A DNA stretch of 64,000 bases, taken from NCBI GenBank assembly GCA_965203665.1, contig OZ241905.1:2418001-2482000 (forward strand). Reading direction: 5' to 3'. This DNA is from Bin75 sp965203665 (GTDB taxonomy: Bacteria; Nitrospirota; Nitrospiria; Nitrospirales; UBA8639). This document shows positions 1-7,156 of the stretch, in pieces. A program made the translations under genes and the position numbers. The notes under the pieces are model-generated. The model saw only the letters and a list, made by a program, of their open reading frames with translations. It did no database searches and was not told the origin of the DNA. How positions within the stretch are numbered: the first letter of the stretch is position 1; each line of letters opens with the position of its first letter.

Positions 1-97
1 TCGGGACGTATCCCATTTCTTGGACGGTCGTCATGGAAAACTCGGAAAGTTGGGTTTTCACGAGACGGGGAACCGATTCGTCGAGAAGAATGGTCAA
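1..97 (-). CDS. DUF5615 PIN-like toxin-type protein, N-terminal fragment (runs off left edge)
   Basis: Only the first 32 codons lie in the window. The reverse strand reads from a TTG start as (M)TILLDESVPRLV, followed by a TVQEMGY stretch. This is the characteristic N-terminus of DUF5615 PIN-like proteins, which begin ILLDE and have a TVxEMG segment near residue 25. The TTG overlaps the TGA of the DUF433 gene upstream (TTGA), which implies translational coupling. DUF433-DUF5615 pairs are predicted toxin-antitoxin modules, with the DUF5615 partner as the putative nuclease. That role is inference, and the catalytic part is outside the window. Confidence 0.7.
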   Translation of the reverse strand, partial: MTILLDESVPRLVKTQLSEFSMTTVQEMGYVP

Positions 98-339
98 GAG
101 GCGTGACCGAGTTTCAGCAGGGTCGCTTTCGAGAACTCGAGGACTTCCAAGGCTTGTTCGCGAGAGACCGAAGGAAAATTTTCAAGAAATGCGTCGACGG
201 TAAGGCCCACTTCTAAATTAGCAATCAAGGCGTCCACCGGCACACGGGTTCCGGTAAACACGGGAGTTCCGCTGAGCACATCGGGGTCAATTGAGACAGG
301 CAACCGACTGAGTTCGTGTTCGTCAATTACGAGCGTCAT
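94..339 (-). CDS. DUF433 family protein (predicted antitoxin)
   Basis: This is an 81-aa DUF433 protein. Its hallmark is the segment SGTPVFTGTRVPVDALIANL around residues 24-43, followed by an AFLENFPSVSREQALEVLEF helix-turn-helix-like region. The ATG at 339 was chosen because it matches the family N-terminus (MTLVIDEHE) and follows a GGGAAA purine stretch. An upstream in-frame ATG at 372 would add eleven residues that do not resemble the family. The gene overlaps the DUF5615 fragment by the TTGA motif, forming a two-gene unit oriented away from the dcw cluster. Family knowledge predicts DNA-binding antitoxin activity; there is no direct evidence here. Confidence 0.75.
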   Translation of the reverse strand: MTLVIDEHELSRLPVSIDPDVLSGTPVFTGTRVPVDALIANLEVGLTVDAFLENFPSVSREQALEVLEFSKATLLKLGHAS

Positions 340-496
340 GGATGTTTCCCTTTGCAAACACGTCACCACCATTATACGTCAAGGCAGAGCAGGCGTCTAT
401 TGTTTCAAACCGGGATGGTCTACAACCCCAAAATTGATCCGACATGGAGGTGATTGTTCTGGCAAAATGGCCTGAAGGAAGGAGGGGGATTTTGCC

Positions 497-619
497 ATGA
501 AACGGAAGCGGTACTCGGAGGAGCCGATTGGGTGTGTGTTGCGCCAGGCCGAAACGGGGACTCCTCCAGTTCTCCGTTCGGGTCTTGAATCCTTCAAAGG
601 GCACGGTTGCCCATATTGA
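497..619 (+). pseudogene. Remnant of IS3-family transposase orfA
   Basis: A short open frame starts at ATG 497 behind a strong GGAGGGGG ribosome-binding site (481-488). It reads MKRKRYSEE, then VLRQAETGTPP, and stops after 40 codons. The first 24 residues closely resemble the N-terminus of IS3-family OrfA proteins (MKRKRYTEEQI...VLR.AE.G). The helix-turn-helix that should follow (LCRKHGIS) is absent, and the rest reads as unrelated sequence. This is therefore a decayed insertion-sequence start with an internal codon loss (the usual EEQII is EEPIG). No orfB, complete ends or target duplication were found. Confidence 0.55.
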
Positions 620-696
620 CGGAACGCGAGCACAGGAGCAGCCCCTGTTCAAGGTCAATGATCAAGAATGTCGAGGATGACAGACAAAGACACTGG

Positions 697-717
697 ATGC
701 CCGATCAAGCCGGGCAT
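697..717. repeat. Hairpin repeat (7-bp stem) of the GCCCGATCAAGCCGGGC type
   Basis: ATGCCCG (697-703) and CGGGCAT (711-717) form a perfect 7-bp stem around a 7-base loop. Sequences of the form TGGATGCCCGATCAAGCCGGG are a common intergenic repeat type in many bacterial genomes (from memory, not searched). The copy sits at the left end of the repeat cluster. Confidence 0.5.
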
Positions 718-744
718 GACAGAAGGGCTGGCGCCTGCGGGCGT

Positions 745-839
745 GGCTGCGCCCCGGTCCCGCAAATTCTATTTTGGGGCGAGGACTGTCTGAGCGAAGC
801 GAGTTCCGCAGCCCAAGCAAAAGGGACCGGGGCGCAGGC
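745..839. repeat. Imperfect inverted repeat, 17-bp arms
   Basis: The arm at 745-761 and the reverse complement of 823-839 agree at 16 of 17 positions (core GCGCCCCGGTCCC). The 61 bases between them contain a smaller GAGCGAAGCGAG palindrome. The arrangement can fold into one long GC-rich hairpin. No target duplication was identified. Confidence 0.6.
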
Positions 840-874
840 ACCCGGAGGGCCACGCCCGGGCGCCAATGGTTTTG

Positions 875-900
875 GGTCCTTTTGCCGAAACAAAAGGACC
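875..900. repeat. Perfect 10-bp hairpin with CCGAAA loop
   Basis: GGTCCTTTTG (875-884) pairs perfectly with CAAAAGGACC (891-900) around the loop CCGAAA. It is the first of three neighbouring hairpins whose loops all end CGAAA. No T-tract follows, so it does not look like an intrinsic terminator. Confidence 0.65.
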
Positions 901-906
901 TCGTCG

Positions 907-962
907 TGTGGGGGCGAAACCCCACAAGGACGTTCCCTCGTCCTGCGGGGGCGAAACCCCGC
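907..962. repeat. Two hairpins with identical GCGAAA loops
   Basis: TGTGGGG (907-913) pairs with CCCCACA (920-926), and GCGGGG (945-950) pairs with CCCCGC (957-962). Both enclose the loop GCGAAA. The near-duplicate units are spaced by 18 bases and follow the 875-900 hairpin. Confidence 0.6.
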
Positions 963-1067
963 TCCCTCTCACCCCAGCCCTTCCCCGATTAAATCCGTGT
1001 AAATTTCTTGGGTAGAAGTCCTTGCCTGAGCTTGCTCTCGTCCAATTCAATAACTACTTGATTTTGC

Positions 1068-1095
1068 TTGACAAAATTGTGAATACGAGTATATT
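1068..1095 (+). promoter_or_regulatory. Predicted sigma-70 promoter of the dcw cluster
   Basis: A consensus -35 TTGACA (1068-1073) is followed after 16 bases by TATATT (1090-1095, five of six consensus positions). The predicted start of transcription, near 1102, falls just before the 10-bp operator repeats and about 55 bases before rsmH. Placement and quality make it the likely principal promoter of rsmH and the downstream cluster. Confidence 0.65.
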
Positions 1096-1104
1096 TCACC
1101 AATT

Positions 1105-1144
1105 AAGTGGCAAAAAGTGGAAGAAAGTGGGATCAAGTAGGGGC
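1105..1144 (+). promoter_or_regulatory. Four tandem 10-bp repeats resembling a MraZ operator
   Basis: Four consecutive 10-base units read AAGTGGCAAA, AAGTGGAAGA, AAGTGGGATC and AAGTAGGGGC. The invariant part AAGT(G/A)G recurs with exact helical periodicity. MraZ, the conserved regulator of the dcw cluster, is known to bind direct repeats of GTGG-type motifs at about 10-bp spacing in the leader of this operon, so the site fits by both sequence and position. No mraZ gene lies between it and rsmH or anywhere else in the window. Confidence 0.65.
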
Positions 1145-1157
1145 AATATAGGAATAG

Positions 1158-2090
1158 TTGGATACTCCGATTCATGTTCCGGTGTTATTAGAGGAGGTCT
1201 TGACCTGGTTACGACCGCGTAAACAAGGGTGTTACCTGGATTGCACCATAGGCATGGGAGGAACGGCAGAGCAGATCCTGAATGTGAGCGCACCCGATGG
1301 CATCCTCATCGGGATCGACCGGGACCCTCAGGCAATTGCCCATGCACAGACAAGGCTTCAAGCCTACGGGCCCAGGATTCAGTTGTTTTGTGAAAATTTT
1401 CAACACGTGAAATCGGTGATGAACAGAGCCAACAGGGAACGCGCAGACGGTATCCTCTTCGATTTGGGTATATCGTCGGCGCAATTGGATCAGCCGGAGC
1501 GAGGGTTGAGTTTTCAACAGGACGGCCCCTTGGATATGCGGATGAATCCCACTTGCGGTCACACGGCTGAAGACCTCGTCAACACGCTATCTGAAATGCA
1601 GCTTGCCAATATCATCCATGAGTTCGGGGAAGAACGCTATTCCCGGCGGATTGCGCGGGCCATCGTGCGGGTTCGCCGCCAATCCCCTTTGCGGAGCACG
1701 ATGGATTTGTCGCGCGTGATCAGAGAATCCGTGCCGCGGTCTTACCGGTCCGGGCGCCTTCATCCGGCGACGCGGACCTTTCAAGCGTTTCGGATGGCGG
1801 TCAACGACGAACTGGGCTCGCTGCAAACCGCGCTCGACGAGGTGATCGACGTCCTGGCACCGGGAGGCCGGCTGTGTGTGATTTCGTTTCACTCGCTGGA
1901 AGATCGTGTGGTGAAACAGACGTTTCGGCGTTTGGGGCACGATGCTCCGGATCAATGGACCATCTTAACGAAGAAACCCGTTTCCCCTTCCCTGCAAGAA
2001 CGTCGGGCCAATCCCCGCGCGCGCAGCGCGAAGTTGCGAGTTCTTGAACGAAAGCCCGGGCGGGGAGACGAACCAAGAGGTCACGCATGA
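1158..2090 (+). CDS. rsmH: 16S rRNA (cytosine(1402)-N4)-methyltransferase RsmH
   Basis: RsmH (MraW) methylates N4 of C1402 in the 16S rRNA decoding centre using S-adenosylmethionine. The 310-aa length is typical. It begins HVPVLLEEVL, has the SAM-binding segment DCTIGMGGTAEQIL near residues 29-42 and DLGISSAQLDQPERG near 106, and ends with the conserved ERRANPRARSAKLR block. The start is TTG 1158, preceded at short spacing by AGGA (1150-1153); no better in-frame start covers the conserved N-terminus. It is the first gene of the dcw cluster and overlaps ftsL by ATGA. In most bacteria mraZ precedes it, but not here. Confidence 0.95.
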   Translation: MDTPIHVPVLLEEVLTWLRPRKQGCYLDCTIGMGGTAEQILNVSAPDGILIGIDRDPQAIAHAQTRLQAYGPRIQLFCENFQHVKSVMNRANRERADGILFDLGISSAQLDQPERGLSFQQDGPLDMRMNPTCGHTAEDLVNTLSEMQLANIIHEFGEERYSRRIARAIVRVRRQSPLRSTMDLSRVIRESVPRSYRSGRLHPATRTFQAFRMAVNDELGSLQTALDEVIDVLAPGGRLCVISFHSLEDRVVKQTFRRLGHDAPDQWTILTKKPVSPSLQERRANPRARSAKLRVLERKPGRGDEPRGHA

Positions 2091-2425
2091 GGTGGGTTCT
2101 CTGGACGTTGTTGATGGTGAGCGTGAGCGGGGTGCTCCTGTTTTACGTGTGGGGAAAGGTCGACGTCGTACGCGTCGGGTATGAACTGGACGCCTTGTTG
2201 AAGAAAAAAGCCGCCTTGACGCAGGAGCATGAACGCTTGCAGGCCCAGCTCTCTCAATTGACGGCACCCGAGCGAATTGCCTCGGAGGCCGGCAATAAAC
2301 TGGGGATGAGACCTCCGGGCGCGCGGCAAGTGGTCCTGGTCCCGAGCCACCCGGAGGATGGAACGCCGAGCGGTGGACCCGAGCCTCCGCTTCGCTTGGC
2401 CCGGCAAACGGGAGACCGACAATGA
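2087..2425 (+). CDS. ftsL: Cell division protein FtsL
   Basis: FtsL is a small bitopic divisome protein that links FtsQ/FtsB to the septal synthase. The 112-aa product has a short cytoplasmic end and one membrane helix (about residues 4-23). A heptad-rich coiled coil follows (about 28-65, ELDALLKKKAALTQEHERL), then the ERIASEAGNKLGMRPP motif typical of FtsL/FtsB proteins and a proline-rich tail. Identification rests on architecture and position between rsmH and ftsI. The ATG start overlaps rsmH by 4 bases, and the end overlaps ftsI by 4 bases. Confidence 0.85.
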   Translation: MRWVLWTLLMVSVSGVLLFYVWGKVDVVRVGYELDALLKKKAALTQEHERLQAQLSQLTAPERIASEAGNKLGMRPPGARQVVLVPSHPEDGTPSGGPEPPLRLARQTGDRQ

Positions 2426-4200
2426 ACCGGTCATTCACGAAAAAGGAAGTCAAAGCCGTCGGGGAAGGTACCGGACGACGGGCCTTCCTCGGTCTGTGTT
2501 TCCTGGCCGGGTTCGCCATTCTGCTTTTTCGTCTTTTCGATCTGCAGGTCCTTCAAGCGGAAACGATGAAACTGAAAGCCCGTCAGCAGCACGAGAGGCC
2601 TATCACCTTGGCTTCCAACCGTGGCGCCATTGTGGACCGGCAAGGGAAGCCGTTGGCCTTGAATCTGGACGTGTCGTCGGTCTATGCCACGCCGTCCTCC
2701 ATTGACGACCCTGCCGGGGTTGCGCGTCAACTCACACGGGTGCTGGGTGTTCCACGAGAGCCTCTGGAAAAGCGGTTGCGGGCCGAACGGGATTTCGTAT
2801 GGGTTCAGCGGAAAATCGAGGATGCCCAGGTCAAACGGCTGACCGATCTGGATCTCCCCGGGATTGACGTCGTGGTGGAATCGCGTCGCTTTTATCCCAA
2901 GGGGACGTTATTGGCCCATGTCCTGGGATTCGCGGGAATCGACAGTCAAGGTCTTGAAGGGCTCGAAAACGGATACGACGAGCACCTTCGCGGCCAGGTG
3001 CGCCAAGTGGTGTTGCAGCAGGACGCGCTGGGACGAATCATCATTCCCGAAAACCGGCGGAAACCTCAGCCTCTGTCCGGCCATGCCATCTCCCTGACCA
3101 TCGATGAAGTCATTCAGTATATGGCGGAGGAAGCTTTGGACCAGGCCGTCGTAGCCACCAAGGCGCGGGGCGGGGCCGTTCTGGTCATGGTTCCCAAAAC
3201 CGGCCAGATGTTGGCTTGGGCCCTTCGTCCCACGTTTGACCCGAATCATATCCCGCAGGCGTCACCCGAACAGTGGAGGAACCGCGGCGTGACGGATCCC
3301 TACGAACCGGGTTCGACCCTCAAGGTGATTCTGGCCGCCGCCGCCCTGGAATCGAATAGTATCACCCCCGATACCTTGCTGTATGCGGGTGATGGAGAGG
3401 TCCCGATCAGTGGGACCGTGATCCACGACCATGAAAAAGCCGGGTGGGTGACGTTTCGTGAAGCCGTCCAGCGATCCAGCAACGTGGCCTTCGTGAAGAT
3501 GTCGTGGGATTTGGGGAAAGAACAAGTCTATCAGTCCTTGCGCACGTTCGGTTTTGGTGAAAAAACGGGGATCGATCTTCCGGGAGAATCCATCGGCATC
3601 CTGAGACGTCCGGACCAGTGGAGTCTGCGGACGCTCCCGTCTTTAGCCATCGGGCAGGAAATTGCCGTGACGCCGTTGCAGCTCCTGACGGCCGTGTCGG
3701 CCATTGCCAACGAAGGTTGGCTTATGAAGCCGTTTCTGGTGCGGGAAATTTCCGATCACCAGGGAAGGAGCGTCTGGGAGCACGTTCCTCACATTCGCCG
3801 CCGGCCCATTGGCGCCGAGACCGCTAAAACCGTCACGGATCTCCTGGTCAACGTGGTGGAGCGAGGGACGGGGAAACGCGCGGCCGTCCCGGGTTACCGG
3901 GTGGCCGGCAAGACCGGAACGGCTCAGAAGGTCGATCCTGAAACGGGCACGTATTCGTCCACTAAATTCGTGGGATCGTTCGTCGGATTCGTCCCCGCGG
4001 AAGACCCCCAGCTCGCCATATTGGTGGTGATCGACGAACCGCAAGGCCCGGCTTGGGGAGGGGTGGTGGCGGCGCCGGTATTTCGGAAGGTGGCGGAGCA
4101 GGCGCTCCGATATTTGAGCGTGGCTCCCGGTGATGAGCCCCGGGTGATGGGGAAGCGTTCACGGCCCGCTTTGGACGGGTATCAGCCAAACTGGGAATGA
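2422..4200 (+). CDS. ftsI: Peptidoglycan D,D-transpeptidase FtsI (PBP3-type)
   Basis: This is the septal class B penicillin-binding protein that cross-links peptidoglycan during division. It has 592 aa: a short cytoplasmic N-terminus, one membrane helix (about 21-43), the non-catalytic pedestal domain, then the transpeptidase domain. The three catalytic motifs are visible: STLK (nucleophile Ser298), SSN (352-354) and KTG (497-499). No PASTA repeats are present. It overlaps ftsL and murE by 4 bases on each side, indicating coupled translation within the dcw operon. Confidence 0.93.
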   Translation: MNRSFTKKEVKAVGEGTGRRAFLGLCFLAGFAILLFRLFDLQVLQAETMKLKARQQHERPITLASNRGAIVDRQGKPLALNLDVSSVYATPSSIDDPAGVARQLTRVLGVPREPLEKRLRAERDFVWVQRKIEDAQVKRLTDLDLPGIDVVVESRRFYPKGTLLAHVLGFAGIDSQGLEGLENGYDEHLRGQVRQVVLQQDALGRIIIPENRRKPQPLSGHAISLTIDEVIQYMAEEALDQAVVATKARGGAVLVMVPKTGQMLAWALRPTFDPNHIPQASPEQWRNRGVTDPYEPGSTLKVILAAAALESNSITPDTLLYAGDGEVPISGTVIHDHEKAGWVTFREAVQRSSNVAFVKMSWDLGKEQVYQSLRTFGFGEKTGIDLPGESIGILRRPDQWSLRTLPSLAIGQEIAVTPLQLLTAVSAIANEGWLMKPFLVREISDHQGRSVWEHVPHIRRRPIGAETAKTVTDLLVNVVERGTGKRAAVPGYRVAGKTGTAQKVDPETGTYSSTKFVGSFVGFVPAEDPQLAILVVIDEPQGPAWGGVVAAPVFRKVAEQALRYLSVAPGDEPRVMGKRSRPALDGYQPNWE

Positions 4201-5711
4201 CGTTAGCGACGTTATTGCTGTCCATCGACGTGGTCGGCACGACGGGCAATCTTGACGTGGAACTGTCCGGGATCACGGATGATTCGCGGGAAGTCACACC
4301 AGGCAGTTTGTTTGTCGCTGTCAAAGGGCGGCAGGTTGATGGTCATGCGTTTATCGATCAGGTCTATCGGCAACAGATAGGGGGCGTCGTGGTTCAAGCT
4401 CCGTTTCAAGCTCCACCCCACGTCAGGAAACAAGGCGGACCTGCCTGGATCGAAGTCGAGGATTCGAGGAAGGCGCTCGGTCAGTTGGCCGCGAAGTTCT
4501 TTCAGCATCCCTCCCAAGCCTTGTGCATGGTCGGCGTGACGGGAACGAACGGGAAAACCACGGTGGCGCACGCGAGTCAGGCGATCCTGGAGCATGGCGG
4601 CCTTCGGACGGGTCTCATGGGCACGGTGGGGTATCGCGTTGGCGCGGAGTATGAGGCGGCGAGTCACACGACGCCGGGTGCGATTCCCTTGCAGGCGTTT
4701 TTGCATCGGATGGTGGACGCGGGGATGGATACCGCGGTTTTGGAAGTTTCCTCACACGCCTTGGCCCTGGACCGGGTCGAAGGCTGTGAATTCGACGTGG
4801 CAGTCTTTACGAATCTGACCCAGGACCATTTGGACTTCCACGAGACGATGGAGTCCTATTATCACGCGAAATCACGCCTCTTCCGGGAATTCGTCGTCCC
4901 CGCGGCCAAAGCGGGACCCAAACGGGCGATCATCAATATTGATGATGCATGGGGCGTCCGGTTGCAGGCCGAGACCCCGGTGCCGGTCTGGACGTATTCT
5001 TTGCGCCAACGCGCAGATCTGTACGCGACGAACGTGACCCTCTCGATGGAGGGAACCCGGTTCACCGCCCATACGCCTCGCGGTTCTTTGGACATCGAGA
5101 GTGCCTTGGTCGGTGAACACAATGTGTCGAACTTGTTGGCGGGTATCGGTGTCGGTCTTGCCCGTGGCCTGTCACCCGAAGACGTCCGTCAGGCTATCCG
5201 GGCATTCCGTACGGTGCCGGGCCGGTTCGAACGGGTGGACGCGGGGCAGGCTTTCTCCGTGATCGTGGATTACGCCCATACGGAGGACGCACTGGCCCGG
5301 CTCCTGGACGCCGCCCGGCAACTGCAACGCGAACGGATCATCACGGTTTTCGGATGCGGTGGCGATCGTGACGCGGGGAAACGACCGAGCATGGGACGAA
5401 TCGCGGCCCAGCGCAGTGACGTGGTGTTCCTGACCTCGGATAATCCTCGCACCGAAGATCCCGAGGCGATTCTGCGCGATATTGAACAAGGCGTGCAGGG
5501 TCTCTCGGCGTCGGAACGGGCCGCGTCGCACGTGATCCCTGACCGTCGAGCGGCCATTCGGGCGGCGCTTCTTGAAGCCCGGCCGGGCGACCTGGTGTTG
5601 ATCGCCGGCAAAGGGCATGAAGATTATCAGATCATCGGCACGACGCGGCATCGTTTTGATGATCGGGAAGTGGTTCGTGAACTGTTGGCGGGCCTGCCGG
5701 ACGGAAAATAG
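4197..5711 (+). CDS. murE: UDP-MurNAc-L-Ala-D-Glu:meso-diaminopimelate ligase MurE
   Basis: MurE adds the third stem-peptide residue to UDP-MurNAc-dipeptide with ATP in the cytoplasm. The 504-aa protein has the Mur-ligase three-domain layout. The P-loop GVTGTNGKTT is at residues 113-122 and the C-terminal DNPRTEDP begins at D415. The DNPR motif is the established determinant for meso-DAP over lysine, so the organism should have meso-DAP peptidoglycan. The ATG overlaps ftsI by 4 bases. Confidence 0.95.
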   Translation: MTLATLLLSIDVVGTTGNLDVELSGITDDSREVTPGSLFVAVKGRQVDGHAFIDQVYRQQIGGVVVQAPFQAPPHVRKQGGPAWIEVEDSRKALGQLAAKFFQHPSQALCMVGVTGTNGKTTVAHASQAILEHGGLRTGLMGTVGYRVGAEYEAASHTTPGAIPLQAFLHRMVDAGMDTAVLEVSSHALALDRVEGCEFDVAVFTNLTQDHLDFHETMESYYHAKSRLFREFVVPAAKAGPKRAIINIDDAWGVRLQAETPVPVWTYSLRQRADLYATNVTLSMEGTRFTAHTPRGSLDIESALVGEHNVSNLLAGIGVGLARGLSPEDVRQAIRAFRTVPGRFERVDAGQAFSVIVDYAHTEDALARLLDAARQLQRERIITVFGCGGDRDAGKRPSMGRIAAQRSDVVFLTSDNPRTEDPEAILRDIEQGVQGLSASERAASHVIPDRRAAIRAALLEARPGDLVLIAGKGHEDYQIIGTTRHRFDDREVVRELLAGLPDGK

Positions 5712-5722
5712 GCTCTCCGGCA

Positions 5723-7141
5723 ATGGCGCTGTTTACGGGGGACGAAGTGCTGGCTGCAACCGGTGGAACGTTATTGAAGGGCACGACGGGTCGTCGGGTT
5801 CAACGGGTGTGTACCGACTCCCGCGAGGTGCGCAAAGGCGATTTGTTCGTCGCGTTGAAAGGTGCGCGGTTTGACGGGCACCGCTTTATTGATGAGGTCT
5901 TCACCCGTGGAGCCCATGGGGTCGTGGTCGAAGCTTTCCCACGCCGGGCCAAGGTCGCCAAGCCCGTCCCGGCGCGGTCGGTTCCGTTTGTCGTCAAGGT
6001 TGCGGATTCCTTGAAAGCGTATCAGGACCTGGCGACGTTTCATCGAGCCCGCTTCGACATTCCCGTTGTGGCGGTGACGGGAAGCAACGGCAAAACCACC
6101 ACGAAGGAGATGGTTGCGAAAACGCTGTCCCAACGCTGGCGTCTCAAAAAAACAGCCGGCAATTTGAACAATCGAATCGGCTTGCCGCAGACGGTGCTCG
6201 GGTTGACCGCGGTCCACCGGGCGGCGGTATTGGAATTGGGCGTGGATGCCGAAGGGCAAACCACCCGGTTGGCGGAAATCGCCCGGCCGACCGTTGGTCT
6301 CATCACGAACGTCGGTAACGACCATTTGGAATTCTTCGGCAGCGTGGAAGGGTCCGCCCGGGCAAAAGCCGAATTGCTGGCCCGTCTTCCCCGTGACGGC
6401 GCCGTCGTGTTGAATGCGGATGACCCGTATTACGAATTTTTCCGACGCCGCGCCCGTTGTGCGGTGGTTTCGTTCGGATTCCGGGAGCAAGCGGACGTTC
6501 GCGGGAGTCACGTTCAGCGGCAAGGCGCGCGAACCGAATTTCGTCTCCACGTGACCGGACGTCGACGATCGCATCGACTGTCGCTTCACGTGCATGGAAC
6601 GCATAACGTGTCGAATGCCCTGGCCGCGATTGCGGTCGGTCACGTCCTGGGGCTGTCGGTCACAACCATGGCAACCGGCTTGAGTCGATTTCGTCCCGTG
6701 GCCATGCGATCCCAGGTTTCCTCCTGGCAGGGGATCACCGTGATTCAGGACTACTATAACGCGAACCCCGATTCCATGAAGGCGGCCGTGACGCTGTTAC
6801 AGGAATTGGGCGCCGGCCGCCGGACCATTGCCGTGTTGGGAGACATGTTGGAGTTGGGAACGGAGACGCGGACCCTGCACAGGGAAGTCGGCGGCTTTCT
6901 CGCCGGCAGCCGCGTTTCCTTGTTGGTTGCTTGCGGGGAATTGGGCAGGGAGGTGGCTCATGGGGCTTCCACTGAGGGCATGACGGCATCGCGGATTTTC
7001 GAAGCCCGGGGAGTCAACGACGCGGCCCGCATCCTCAAGAAGCTGGTCGAGCCTGGAGACGTGGTCTTGCTCAAAGCCTCGAGGGCCATGCAGTTCGAGT
7101 GCCTCGTGGATGTACTTCGCCCTCGGACGGCACAAGTATAA
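5723..7141 (+). CDS. murF: UDP-MurNAc-tripeptide:D-Ala-D-Ala ligase MurF
   Basis: MurF adds the D-Ala-D-Ala dipeptide to complete the UDP-MurNAc-pentapeptide. The 472-aa product shows the MurF-type N-terminal substrate domain (CTDSREVRKGDLFVALKG), P-loop GSNGKTTTKEM (K124), NNRIGLPQT, and the C-terminal YNANPDSMKAA and VLGDMLELG segments. It starts 12 bases after murE and is followed by mraY after 15 bases. Confidence 0.95.
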   Translation: MALFTGDEVLAATGGTLLKGTTGRRVQRVCTDSREVRKGDLFVALKGARFDGHRFIDEVFTRGAHGVVVEAFPRRAKVAKPVPARSVPFVVKVADSLKAYQDLATFHRARFDIPVVAVTGSNGKTTTKEMVAKTLSQRWRLKKTAGNLNNRIGLPQTVLGLTAVHRAAVLELGVDAEGQTTRLAEIARPTVGLITNVGNDHLEFFGSVEGSARAKAELLARLPRDGAVVLNADDPYYEFFRRRARCAVVSFGFREQADVRGSHVQRQGARTEFRLHVTGRRRSHRLSLHVHGTHNVSNALAAIAVGHVLGLSVTTMATGLSRFRPVAMRSQVSSWQGITVIQDYYNANPDSMKAAVTLLQELGAGRRTIAVLGDMLELGTETRTLHREVGGFLAGSRVSLLVACGELGREVAHGASTEGMTASRIFEARGVNDAARILKKLVEPGDVVLLKASRAMQFECLVDVLRPRTAQV

Positions 7142-7156
7142 GGACAGGAAAAGCAT

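Larger units (their letters stand above)
620..1067. other. Non-coding intergenic region with repeat-like sequence
   Basis: No convincing gene lies in this stretch. The open frames on both strands have no recognisable family and no ribosome-binding site, and they read through inverted repeats. The left part (690-720) is a small hairpin repeat, the middle (745-839) is a long inverted repeat, and the right part (875-962) holds three hairpins with similar loops. The last 100 bases become AT-rich and lead into the dcw promoter. Confidence 0.6.

Noticed and set aside
607..1050. Overlapping open frames of 62-131 aa on both strands
   Set aside because: They read through inverted repeats, have no ribosome-binding sites and no family resemblance. 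They are chance frames in repeat DNA.
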